NCBI GenBank assembly: GCA_937876865.1
Contig: CALEFF010000042.1
Span: 1-44,592 of the forward strand
Direction: 5' to 3'
Origin: an uncultured Bacteroidales bacterium
GTDB lineage: Bacteria > Bacteroidota > Bacteroidia > Bacteroidales > P3
Length of the DNA stretch: 44,592 nucleotides
Part shown: positions 34,818-42,868 of the stretch, one piece after another
Layout of the letters: each line of letters begins with the position of its first letter
Position numbering within the stretch: the stretch's first letter is position 1
Program-made: the position numbers and the translations under genes
Notes under the pieces: generated by a model
Databases searched by the model: none
What the model saw: the letters and a program-made list of their open reading frames with translations, nothing else
Told to the model about the DNA's origin: nothing

Positions 34818-35861
34818 ATGACTATGAAAAGTAAAGGATTTTTAGGATTTATTGTTCTATTTTTGGTGTTTTCTTGCATAATGACTTCTTGCTCAAAAGA
34901 AAAAACACAACAAGATATTGAATCGAAAGGATTGCCTTCTTCGGGGGGTAAAACCTTGGAAGCAATCTTAGTAATACCTGATGAGGTTTATAAAGGAGAA
35001 ATAAAAGACTCTGTTGGAAAATATTTTATGAAAGCATGTCCGTGGCTTGCTCAACCAGAACCACTTTTTGATATTGTTCAAATGAATCCAACCGGCTTTT
35101 TCAACTCGGAAATGTTTACAAAGCATCGTAATATCATAATAATAGATATTAAAGCAGGTAATTCTAATAAGTTAAAACAAAGATTAGATTATAAATCTTA
35201 TCCACAAGCTTATTTTGAGTTTTCAGTTGATAACAGAGATTCTTTGTTTGCTTTACTACAAAGACATTCTGATTTAATAAAGAAACAATTTTATAACAAC
35301 GAACATAGAAGGGTAAATTCTGCTTTTAAGAAACTTGAAAATACTGATATAACCCGTAAACTAAAAAGTAAATTTGGATTTCATTTAACTTTAAGCGAAG
35401 AATTTTATCTTGCAGTTAATGAAGAAAATTTTGTTTGGCTAAGAAAAGAACCAAAAGATGGAAGTTTAGGAATTATGATTTATGCAATGGATTATAAGAA
35501 TGAAGAACAATTTAGTCAAGAAAGTATAATAGCCCTTAGAGATGAGTTGGCAAAGAAATATATTCCTGGTCCAACACGCGGTTCTTATATGGGAACTGAA
35601 AATCGTTTTGGATTTATTCGTGATACTGTGCAGATAGGAGAAGATAAAATTCCAGCAATAGAAACACGTGGATTGTGGAGACTTTTTAACGATTTTATGG
35701 GAGGTCCTTTTGTTAATTATTGTTTTAAAGACAGTCAAGGTCAACGCTTAGTTATGATAGATTGTTTTGTGTATTCACCAAAGCAATCAAAGAGAGATCA
35801 ACTTATGCAATTGGAATCGGTTGCCTACGGAATAAAGTACGAAAATAAAACAAAGAAATAG
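34818..35861 (+). CDS. DUF4837 family lipoprotein
   Basis: A 347-aa protein with a lipoprotein signal peptide (hydrophobic stretch GFLGFIVLFLVFSCIM, lipobox MTSC, Cys25). The mature part starts with the recognisable GLPSSGGKTLEAILVIPDEVYKGEIKD block of the DUF4837 family, a Bacteroidetes lipoprotein group of unknown function. A second ATG two codons downstream (34824) could also be the start. It is divergent from prfA and stands alone, with a 21-bp repeat array right behind its stop. Confidence 0.88.
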   Translation: MTMKSKGFLGFIVLFLVFSCIMTSCSKEKTQQDIESKGLPSSGGKTLEAILVIPDEVYKGEIKDSVGKYFMKACPWLAQPEPLFDIVQMNPTGFFNSEMFTKHRNIIIIDIKAGNSNKLKQRLDYKSYPQAYFEFSVDNRDSLFALLQRHSDLIKKQFYNNEHRRVNSAFKKLENTDITRKLKSKFGFHLTLSEEFYLAVNEENFVWLRKEPKDGSLGIMIYAMDYKNEEQFSQESIIALRDELAKKYIPGPTRGSYMGTENRFGFIRDTVQIGEDKIPAIETRGLWRLFNDFMGGPFVNYCFKDSQGQRLVMIDCFVYSPKQSKRDQLMQLESVAYGIKYENKTKK

Positions 35862-35940
35862 TGAAATAAAACAAAGAAATAATTTTTTAAATCAAAGGAA
35901 TAATTTATTGAAACAAAGAAAAAAATAAATAAACAAAAGA
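35848..35940 (+). repeat. 21-bp tandem intergenic repeat downstream of the DUF4837 gene
   Basis: CAAAG anchors start at 35851, 35872, 35893 and 35914, exactly 21 bp apart, with a degenerate fifth at 35934. The units read NNCAAAGAAATAATTTNTTNA. The first unit overlaps the last codons of the lipoprotein gene. The frame CAA-AGA is open and reads KQRNNFLNQRNNLLKQRKK, but no start codon is available. Confidence 0.75.
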
Positions 35941-35976
35941 AAGATAAAAAAACTTGCAATTTATTTGTAAGTTTTT

Positions 35977-36007
35977 TTTGTTTGTAATCAAAAAGTCAGT
36001 AATTTTG
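35977..36007 (+). promoter_or_regulatory. Predicted promoter of the methylmalonyl-CoA operon
   Basis: TTTG (35977-35980), a 19-nt spacer and TAATTTTG (36000-36007) form a textbook Bacteroidetes promoter. It has a leader of about 45 nt before the epimerase start and is the best promoter match in the window together with that of the defence operon. Confidence 0.72.
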
Positions 36008-36057
36008 CAAAATTATTTTTACATTTTTTAAACATAAAAACAAAACATCAAATTATC

Positions 36058-36459
36058 ATGACACCAACACATATTGAACACATCGGGATAGCAGTTTCAA
36101 ATTTAGAAGAAGCTATCAAGTATTGGGAAGAAGTAATGGGATTAAAATGCTACAACATTGAAGAAGTGGCAGACCAAAAAGTTAAAACTGCTTTCTTTAA
36201 AGTAGGAGAAGTTAAAATAGAGTTATTAGAAGCTACAAGTCCTGATAGTACTATTGCTTCATTTATTGAAAAGAAAGGTCCGGGAGTGCATCATATAGCT
36301 TTTGCAGTAGAAAACACTGATCAAGCATTGAAAGATGCAGAAGAAAAAGGCGTGAAGTTGATTGACAAACAAGCAAGAAAAGGAGCAGAAAGCCTAAATA
36401 TAGGATTTTTACATCCAAAATCAACTTTGGGAGTTTTAACAGAACTTTGCTGTAAATAA
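36058..36459 (+). CDS. mce: Methylmalonyl-CoA epimerase
   Basis: This 133-aa VOC-fold enzyme interconverts (R)- and (S)-methylmalonyl-CoA. The metal-binding residues are seen in IEHIGIAV (H8), GVHHIAFAV (near residue 80) and LTELC (near 130). It is the first gene of an operon leading into the methylmalonyl-CoA decarboxylase subunits, so the pathway is succinyl-CoA to propionyl-CoA. Methylmalonyl-CoA mutase is not in the window. Confidence 0.95.
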   Translation: MTPTHIEHIGIAVSNLEEAIKYWEEVMGLKCYNIEEVADQKVKTAFFKVGEVKIELLEATSPDSTIASFIEKKGPGVHHIAFAVENTDQALKDAEEKGVKLIDKQARKGAESLNIGFLHPKSTLGVLTELCCK

Positions 36460-36492
36460 TTTTTTAAATAATAATATTTTAAGCTTAAAGTA

Positions 36493-38052
36493 ATGGCTTT
36501 TGAAGAAAAGATCAAGCAATTGCTTGACAATAGAGAAAAGGCAAAGTTGGGAGGTGGAATAAAAAGAATAGACTCTCAACATGCAAAAGGTAAATTAACC
36601 GCAAGAGAAAGAATAGAATTGTTGTTAGATCAAGACAGTTTTGAAGAGTTTGATATGTTTGTAACTCACAGATGTGCAGAGTTCGGAATGTCAGACACTA
36701 AGTTTCTTTCAGATGGTGTAGTTACAGGACAAGGAACTATTAACGGACGTTTGGTATTTGTGTTCGCACAAGATTTTACTGTGTTCGGAGGAGCTTTATC
36801 TGAAATGATGGCAGAAAAAATCTGTAAAGTAATGGATAAAGCAATGACAGTAGGAGCTCCTGTTATTGGATTGAACGACTCAGGTGGAGCTCGTATCCAA
36901 GAAGGTGTTAATTCACTTGCAGGATATGCAGAAATATTTGAAAGAAATATCTTAGCATCAGGAGTTGTACCTCAAATCTCTGCTATTTTTGGTCCTTGTG
37001 CAGGAGGAGCGGTTTATTCACCTGCCTTAACTGACTTTATTTTAATGTCTGATCAAACATCATATATGTTTGTTACAGGACCAAAAGTTGTAAAAACAGT
37101 AACAGGAGAAGATATTACAACAGAGGATTTGGGAGGAGCAGAAATCCATTCAACAAAGTCAGGTGTATCTCACTTCTTAGCACAAACAGAAGAAGAAGGT
37201 ATTGCAACTATTCGTGAATTACTTTCATATCTTCCAAGCAACAACTTAGAAGAAGCACCAACAACAGTATGTAACGATCCATTTGATAGATTGGAAGATA
37301 GATTAAACAGCCTTATTCCTGATAATCCAAATCTTCCTTATGATATGATGGAGGTTATTACAGCAATTGTTGATGATGGTAAATTCCTTCAAGTTCATGA
37401 ACGTTATGCTCGCAATATTATAGTAGGATTCTGCCGTATGGGTGGAGCATCTGTTGGAGTGATTGCAAATCAACCAAACGTTTCTGCTGGGGTTTTAGAC
37501 ATTGAAGCTTCAAGAAAAGCAGCTCGTTTTGTTCGTTTCTGCGATTGTTTCAATATTCCTATCCTTACACTTGTTGATGTGCCAGGATTCTTACCAGGAA
37601 GAGTACAAGAATATGGTGGAATTATCACTCACGGAGCAAAACTTATGTTTGCTTACGGAGAAGCAACAGTTCCAAAAGTTACAGTAACATTACGTAAATC
37701 ATACGGTGGAGCTCACGATGTGATGTCTTCAAAACAATTAAGAGGAGACTTTAACTACGCTTGGCCAACTGCACAAATCGCAGTTATGGGAGCAAAAGGT
37801 GCGGTTGAAGTGTTATATGGAAAAGAAATGTCTGCGATAACAGATCCAGAAGCAAAAGCAAAATTTGTTGCAGATAAAGAAAACGAATACAATAACGCAT
37901 TTGCAAATCCATATAAAGCAGCTTCGTATGGTTATATAGATGATGTGATAGAGCCAAGAAATACTCGATTCAGAGTAATCCGTGCTTTCCAATCACTACA
38001 AACTAAACGAGTAACTAATCCAATGAAGAAACACTCTAATATTCCATTATAG
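36493..38052 (+). CDS. mmdA: Methylmalonyl-CoA decarboxylase alpha subunit (carboxyltransferase)
   Basis: A 519-aa biotin-dependent acyl-CoA carboxyltransferase. Both crotonase-type halves are present, with oxyanion-hole motifs SGGARIQEG and GPCAGGAVYSP in the first and VDVPGFLPG and KSYGGAHDVM in the second. It moves the carboxyl group from methylmalonyl-CoA to biotin on the small carrier encoded two genes downstream. Propionyl-CoA carboxylase beta subunits look alike, but the adjacent OadG-like, biotin carrier and OadB-like genes, with no biotin carboxylase, point to the sodium-pumping decarboxylase. Confidence 0.93.
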   Translation: MAFEEKIKQLLDNREKAKLGGGIKRIDSQHAKGKLTARERIELLLDQDSFEEFDMFVTHRCAEFGMSDTKFLSDGVVTGQGTINGRLVFVFAQDFTVFGGALSEMMAEKICKVMDKAMTVGAPVIGLNDSGGARIQEGVNSLAGYAEIFERNILASGVVPQISAIFGPCAGGAVYSPALTDFILMSDQTSYMFVTGPKVVKTVTGEDITTEDLGGAEIHSTKSGVSHFLAQTEEEGIATIRELLSYLPSNNLEEAPTTVCNDPFDRLEDRLNSLIPDNPNLPYDMMEVITAIVDDGKFLQVHERYARNIIVGFCRMGGASVGVIANQPNVSAGVLDIEASRKAARFVRFCDCFNIPILTLVDVPGFLPGRVQEYGGIITHGAKLMFAYGEATVPKVTVTLRKSYGGAHDVMSSKQLRGDFNYAWPTAQIAVMGAKGAVEVLYGKEMSAITDPEAKAKFVADKENEYNNAFANPYKAASYGYIDDVIEPRNTRFRVIRAFQSLQTKRVTNPMKKHSNIPL

Positions 38053-38054
38053 TT

Positions 38055-38411
38055 ATGATGTTATTAAGTATTGATTGGGGATTTGCCGGAGTTGTTTGTG
38101 GCGCAGGTGTAGGAATGACTTTCCTTATCTTAGTTGGATTGATTTTATTCATAAAATTATTGTCTTGGGCAGTAGGTTTAAAAGATAAAAAACCAGCGTC
38201 TGATAATGCGAAAGAGGGAGTTAAAGTTGTAGAAAAAACATCTACAAATGAACATCCTACATCTCATGAACAAGCAGCAATAGCTTTGGCAATGCATCTT
38301 TACTTTGATGCACACGATGAGGAGCCTCACGTGATCACAATAGAAGAAGTAGAAAAAAGATACTCTCCTTGGAGTTCTAAAATTTATAATATGAGAAACT
38401 TTACTAAGTAG
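38055..38411 (+). CDS. OadG-family small membrane subunit of the decarboxylase
   Basis: A 118-aa protein with one N-terminal membrane helix (FAGVVCGAGVGMTFLILVGLILFIKLL) and a charged cytoplasmic tail, the usual layout of OadG/MmdD subunits that hold the complex together. A C-terminal HEQAAIALAMHLYFD block with EEPHVITIEE is typical of the Bacteroidetes version. It starts 2 nt after the alpha-subunit stop. Confidence 0.85.
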   Translation: MMLLSIDWGFAGVVCGAGVGMTFLILVGLILFIKLLSWAVGLKDKKPASDNAKEGVKVVEKTSTNEHPTSHEQAAIALAMHLYFDAHDEEPHVITIEEVEKRYSPWSSKIYNMRNFTK

Positions 38412-38419
38412 TATAAATT

Positions 38420-38869
38420 ATGAATAAGTTTAAAATAACCATAGACGAACAACCGTTCGATGTAACTGTGAATGTTACAGAACATAATAAAGCAACTGTG
38501 GAAGTAAATGGTATTTCATACGATGTAGTTTATGAAAAGAAAAATGCTCCTAAGGCAGCACCTGTTGCAAGAAAAGCAGCAATTCCTTCAGCTCCACATA
38601 TGCAAACTCCAAATCCGAAAGGAAATACGCCTGTTGCACCAGTACAAGCTGCAAGCAAACAAGCAATAAAATCTCCTTTGCCAGGAACAATTGTTTCTGT
38701 TAATGTAAAAGAAGGAGATCAAGTTAAAAAAGGAGAAGTCTTGATTGTAATGGAAGCAATGAAGATGGAAAACAACATAATGGCTGCAAAAGACGGACAA
38801 GTTAAAGCTATTTATGTTTCTGTTGGACAAACTGTTGCTCAAGATGACGCTTTAGTAGATTTAGCATAA
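38420..38869 (+). CDS. mmdC: Biotin carboxyl carrier subunit of the decarboxylase
   Basis: This 149-aa protein has a short N-terminal domain, an Ala/Pro-rich flexible linker (about residues 42-82) and a C-terminal biotinyl domain with EAMKMEN. K115 is the residue expected to carry biotin. It shuttles the carboxyl group between the alpha subunit and the membrane beta subunit. It lies 8 nt after the OadG-like gene. Confidence 0.94.
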   Translation: MNKFKITIDEQPFDVTVNVTEHNKATVEVNGISYDVVYEKKNAPKAAPVARKAAIPSAPHMQTPNPKGNTPVAPVQAASKQAIKSPLPGTIVSVNVKEGDQVKKGEVLIVMEAMKMENNIMAAKDGQVKAIYVSVGQTVAQDDALVDLA

Positions 38870-38892
38870 TTCTTAAAAAAAGAAATAGAAAA

Positions 38893-40158
38893 ATGAAAAA
38901 TTCTAAATCAAATATAATAAAGTGTTTCGCTCTTTTACTTATGGTATTGCTTGTGCCTACACTTACAATGGCAGGAGAAATATCAGTAGGTGATAAGATA
39001 TCGGAATTTTTTGGAAGTATGGGATTTGCTCAACTTGAAGGCAATTGGTTATGTCTTGTAATGATATTAGTATCATTTGTATTGTTTTACCTTGCTATTG
39101 TAAAAAAGTTTGAGCCTCTTTTATTACTTCCTATAGCTTTTGGAATGCTTTTGACAAATCTTCCAGGAGCAGGACTTTATCACCCAGAACTTTTTGCAGA
39201 AGGTCATGTTCATTGGAAAGATTTTGCAGATGCAAATAACGTTGGCTTACTTGACTACTTGTATCTTGGAGTTAAACTTGGTATTTATCCATGTTTGATT
39301 TTCCTTGGTGTGGGTTCAATGACAGATTTCGGACCATTGTTGGCAAATCCAAAGAGTTTCCTTCTTGGAGCAGCAGCACAAGTTGCAATCTTCGCAACTT
39401 TCTTTGGCGCATTAGCGTTAGGATTTACATACGAACAAGCAGGTTCTATCGGAATCATAGGTGGAGCTGATGGTCCTACTGCAATTTATCTTACATCTAA
39501 GTTAGCACCTGAATTATTGGGACCTATCGCCGTTGCAGCTTATTCTTATATGGCGTTAGTACCGGTTATTCAACCTCCTATTATGAAAGCGTTGACTACA
39601 GAAAAAGAACGTCAAATTGTAATGAAGCAATTGCGTAAGGTGTCAAAGGCTGAAAAAATTATTTTCCCAATTCTTGTAACAGCAATCATAGCATTATTAT
39701 TACCAGCAGCAGCACCGCTTGTAGGTTGCTTGATGTTAGGAAACTTATTGCGTGAATGTGGAGTTACAGAACGTTTAAGCAAAACAGTACAAAATGAATT
39801 AATGAATATTTGTACAATATTCTTAGGAATATCTGTGGGAGCTACTGCAACCGCAACATCATTCCTTAACCCACAAACTTTGTTAATTCTTGTTCTTGGA
39901 GTAACTGCATTCGCATTAGGTAGTGCTTCGGGAGTATTGTTTGCAAAATTAATGAACGTATTCTCTAAAAATAAAATCAATCCTTTGATTGGTTCTGCGG
40001 GAGTATCGGCTGTGCCAATGGCAGCTCGTGTTTCTCAAAACGTAGGACAAGAAGCAAATCCAAGTAACTTCTTGTTAATGCACGCAATGGGACCAAACGT
40101 TGCAGGAGTTATAGGCTCAACAGTTGCAGCAGGGGTATTGTTAGCATTTTTAGGATAA
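38893..40158 (+). CDS. mmdB: Na+-pumping decarboxylase beta subunit (OadB/MmdB family)
   Basis: A 421-aa multi-pass membrane protein. The hallmark loop IGGADGPTAIYL contains the aspartate that binds sodium and takes part in decarboxylation of carboxybiotin, and it is followed by AYSYMALVPVIQPP and FLGISVGATATA. The enzyme couples decarboxylation to sodium export, conserving energy during propionate formation. The N-terminus carries an extra hydrophobic, signal-like stretch (residues 8-27) before the first core helix. It is the last gene of the operon, with a terminator behind it. Confidence 0.94.
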   Translation: MKNSKSNIIKCFALLLMVLLVPTLTMAGEISVGDKISEFFGSMGFAQLEGNWLCLVMILVSFVLFYLAIVKKFEPLLLLPIAFGMLLTNLPGAGLYHPELFAEGHVHWKDFADANNVGLLDYLYLGVKLGIYPCLIFLGVGSMTDFGPLLANPKSFLLGAAAQVAIFATFFGALALGFTYEQAGSIGIIGGADGPTAIYLTSKLAPELLGPIAVAAYSYMALVPVIQPPIMKALTTEKERQIVMKQLRKVSKAEKIIFPILVTAIIALLLPAAAPLVGCLMLGNLLRECGVTERLSKTVQNELMNICTIFLGISVGATATATSFLNPQTLLILVLGVTAFALGSASGVLFAKLMNVFSKNKINPLIGSAGVSAVPMAARVSQNVGQEANPSNFLLMHAMGPNVAGVIGSTVAAGVLLAFLG

Positions 40159-40174
40159 AAAAATATCATAAAAT

Positions 40175-40215
40175 AAAAAATAAGGTGTATCGAATAAGAT
40201 ACACCTTATTTTTTT
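40175..40215 (+). terminator. Terminator of the methylmalonyl-CoA operon
   Basis: A 17-bp stem (40175-40191 with 40198-40214) has a GAATAA loop and a core GGTGTATC/GATACACC, with a T tract reaching 40215. Two bases later the -7 element of the MATE gene begins. Confidence 0.9.
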
Positions 40216-40216
40216 G

Positions 40217-40224
40217 TAATTTTG
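40217..40224 (+). promoter_or_regulatory. Predicted -7 element of the MATE exporter gene
   Basis: TAATTTTG matches TAnnTTTG and is followed by GCACACGATT and then the start codon ATG at 40234, so the transcript would have a leader of only a few nucleotides. The -33 position falls inside the terminator stem and shows no TTTG. Confidence 0.5.
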
Positions 40225-40233
40225 CACACGATT

Positions 40234-41592
40234 ATGAAAGTGAATGAAGAAAAAGCCTTAATATTAGGCAGAGAGAAAATAGGGACTTTATTGTTGCAAT
40301 ATGCAACTCCTGCAATTATAGCACAGATTGCATCAAGTTTATTTAACGTAGTAGATAGAATATTCATAGGACAAGGAGTTGGAGCCTTAGCAATTTCTGG
40401 CTTAGCCTTGACTTTTCCTTTTATGAACTTAGCAGCGGCATTTGGAGCCTTAGTTGGAGTTGGAGCATCGGCCTTAACCTCAATCAAATTAGGAGAAAAA
40501 GATTACAAAACAGCAAGACTTGTTTTAGGAAACGTAATTATACTAAATCTTATCTTTGGAATCCTTTTCACAATTGCTTGTTTGCCATTTTTAGAACCGA
40601 TTTTATATGCACTTGGTGGGAGTGAACAAACCGTAGGCTATGCAAAAGAATACATGTTCATTATTCTAATAGGAAATGTCTTTACTCACCTTTACTTAGG
40701 CTTGAATGCAGTGTTGCGTTCGGCAGGTTATCCAACAAAAGCGATGTATGTAACGATATTTGCCGTAGGGTTGAATGCTGTTTTAGACGCATTATTTATT
40801 TTAGTCTTTAAATGGGGAATAGCAGGAGCAGCTTGGGCAACAGTAATAACACAAGTAATTGCAACCTTTGTTTTGATTTTTATATTCTTAAAACAAAATC
40901 AAATAGTACACTTTACAAAAGATTGCTTCAAATTAAAGAAAAAAATAGTTTTTGATGCGTGTGCTATTGGTATGTCGCCTTTTATGACAAATCTTGTTGC
41001 GTGTTTGGTTGTCATAATAGTGAATATTCAACTAAAAAAATACGGAGGAGATTTAGCAATTGGTGCATACGGAATCATAAATAGTATTGCATTTACATTT
41101 GTTATGATTATACTCGGTCTAACACAAGGAATGCAACCGATTATTGGCTATAACTATGGAGCAAAGCTTCAACATAGAGTTTTATCTACACTAAAAAAAG
41201 GAATGATAGCAGGATTTGTAATCACAACCATAGGATTTTTAGTTGCAGAGTTGTGTCCACGTTTAATATCTTCTGCTTTCACAAATGATGAAGAAATGAT
41301 AAATATATCAATCACAGGATTTAGATTATTTATGTTAGCCTTTCCTATTGTAGGAATGCAAATAGTTGCCTCAAACTTCTTTCAAGCGATAGGAAAAGCC
41401 AAAATTGCAATATTTCTCTCTTTAACGCGACAATTATTATTTTTAATTCCTGCACTTTATCTAATGCCGCTTGTCTTAGGTCTTAATGGCGTGTGGCTAT
41501 CAACAGCAGTAGCAGATTTCTTATCAGCTTTCGTGTCATTATGGGTATTAGTTGTCTCTATTAAGAAAATGAAAAAAGAGATTTCTCTTTAA
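40234..41592 (+). CDS. MATE family efflux transporter (MepA-like)
   Basis: A 452-aa polytopic protein with twelve hydrophobic segments and MATE blocks LLLQYATPAIIAQIASSLFNVVDRIFIGQ at the N-terminus and GLTQGMQPIIGYNYGAK in the second half. MATE pumps export cationic drugs or metabolites using Na+ or H+. I chose the ATG at 40234. A TTG at 40222 would lie inside the -7 element and adds nothing conserved. An MFS exporter gene follows 10 nt later, probably on the same transcript. Confidence 0.93.
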   Translation: MKVNEEKALILGREKIGTLLLQYATPAIIAQIASSLFNVVDRIFIGQGVGALAISGLALTFPFMNLAAAFGALVGVGASALTSIKLGEKDYKTARLVLGNVIILNLIFGILFTIACLPFLEPILYALGGSEQTVGYAKEYMFIILIGNVFTHLYLGLNAVLRSAGYPTKAMYVTIFAVGLNAVLDALFILVFKWGIAGAAWATVITQVIATFVLIFIFLKQNQIVHFTKDCFKLKKKIVFDACAIGMSPFMTNLVACLVVIIVNIQLKKYGGDLAIGAYGIINSIAFTFVMIILGLTQGMQPIIGYNYGAKLQHRVLSTLKKGMIAGFVITTIGFLVAELCPRLISSAFTNDEEMINISITGFRLFMLAFPIVGMQIVASNFFQAIGKAKIAIFLSLTRQLLFLIPALYLMPLVLGLNGVWLSTAVADFLSAFVSLWVLVVSIKKMKKEISL

Positions 41593-41602
41593 ACTAAATC
41601 TT

Positions 41603-42781
41603 ATGAAAGAAGAAAAACTTTGGAATTCCAATTACATAAAAGTATGGCTTGCCAACTTTATGATATTTTTCTCTTTTATGTTGGTAACACCCTTGTTGCC
41701 TATTTATCTTAGTGAAACATTTGCAGCAGATAAACACGTAATAGGAGTAGTGCTTTCAGGATACACACTGACAGCTCTTTTAATTCGTCCTTTTAGCGGC
41801 TTTATTGTTGATTCTTATCCAAGAAAACAAGTCCTTTTGATTTGTTTTTTTCTAATGTTTATTTTCTTCGCTGGCTATTTAGTTGCAGGCTCTTTACTTT
41901 TGTTTGCAATTGTTAGAACACTTCACGGAGCCCCTTTTGGAGCTACAACAGTTGCAAATAGCACAGTTGCAATAGATGTCTTGCATCCTTCAAGGAGAGC
42001 AGAAGGAATAGGATATTACGGATTGAGTAACAACATAGCAACAGCAATCAGCCCTTCGGTTGCAATATATATTTATCAACTAACTCACAATTTTGATTTA
42101 ATATTTGCAATTTCTATGGCTGTTGCAGGCATAGGATTGATAATAAATTCCACAGTAAAGTTAGAAAAAAGAGAATTGATAAAAGACAAAAAGGTAATCT
42201 CGTTAGACAGATTTTTCTTATTGAAATCGTGGAGTCAATCACTAACAATGGTTTGTTTTGCTTTTTCTTACGGAATACTTTCTACATATATAGCTATCTA
42301 TGGTAAAGAACAATTAGGAATAACAAGTGGAACAGGATTGTTTTTCTTGCTTATGTCGCTTGGATTGATATGTTCACGCTTAATAGGCAATAAATCATTA
42401 AGCAAAGGCAAGATTGTAGAAAATGCTTCCATAGGAATATTGATTTCTCTTGTAGGATACTTTATTTTTGCAGCAGTAAATAATTCCTTTGGCTATTATT
42501 CAGCAGCCCTTATCATAGGATTAGGAAACGGACACATGTTTCCTGCTTTTCAAACAATGTATATAAATCTTGCACCACACTCTCAACGTGGCACAGCTAA
42601 TTCTTCTTTACTTATTTCTTGGGACGTAGGAGTAGGATTAGGCATTTTAATCGGCGGAGTCGTAGTAGAATATTTCGGATACAACGCATCGTTTTGGGTT
42701 TCTGCCGTAGTAAATCTTTTAGGTGTTGTAGGATTTATTTTCTTTGCTCGTAAGAGATATTTAATTGATAGATTAAGATAG
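41603..42781 (+). CDS. MFS transporter
   Basis: A 392-aa protein with twelve predicted membrane helices and the MFS motif A between helices 2 and 3 (RPFSGFIVDSYPRKQ). The region RTLHGAPFGATTVANSTVAIDVLHPSRRAEGIGYYGLSNN resembles the arabinose-efflux/YfcJ-YhhS-like group of exporters. The substrate is unknown. It is probably co-transcribed with the MATE gene and ends at the bidirectional terminator at 42825-42859. Confidence 0.92.
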   Translation: MKEEKLWNSNYIKVWLANFMIFFSFMLVTPLLPIYLSETFAADKHVIGVVLSGYTLTALLIRPFSGFIVDSYPRKQVLLICFFLMFIFFAGYLVAGSLLLFAIVRTLHGAPFGATTVANSTVAIDVLHPSRRAEGIGYYGLSNNIATAISPSVAIYIYQLTHNFDLIFAISMAVAGIGLIINSTVKLEKRELIKDKKVISLDRFFLLKSWSQSLTMVCFAFSYGILSTYIAIYGKEQLGITSGTGLFFLLMSLGLICSRLIGNKSLSKGKIVENASIGILISLVGYFIFAAVNNSFGYYSAALIIGLGNGHMFPAFQTMYINLAPHSQRGTANSSLLISWDVGVGLGILIGGVVVEYFGYNASFWVSAVVNLLGVVGFIFFARKRYLIDRLR

Positions 42782-42824
42782 TAACATTAAAGATAAAAAC
42801 AACTTAAAAAGTAATTAAAAAAAT

Positions 42825-42859
42825 AAAAGGCTGATTCTTATTGTTTGAATCAGCCTTTT
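42825..42859. terminator. Bidirectional terminator between MFS and BspA-like genes
   Basis: A 13-bp perfect stem (AAAAGGCTGATTC at 42825-42837 with GAATCAGCCTTTT at 42847-42859) carries A/T tracts on both sides and sits between convergent genes. Its right half is nearly identical over about 20 bp to the hairpin at 743-762. Confidence 0.85.
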
Positions 42860-42868
42860 TGCTTTTCT

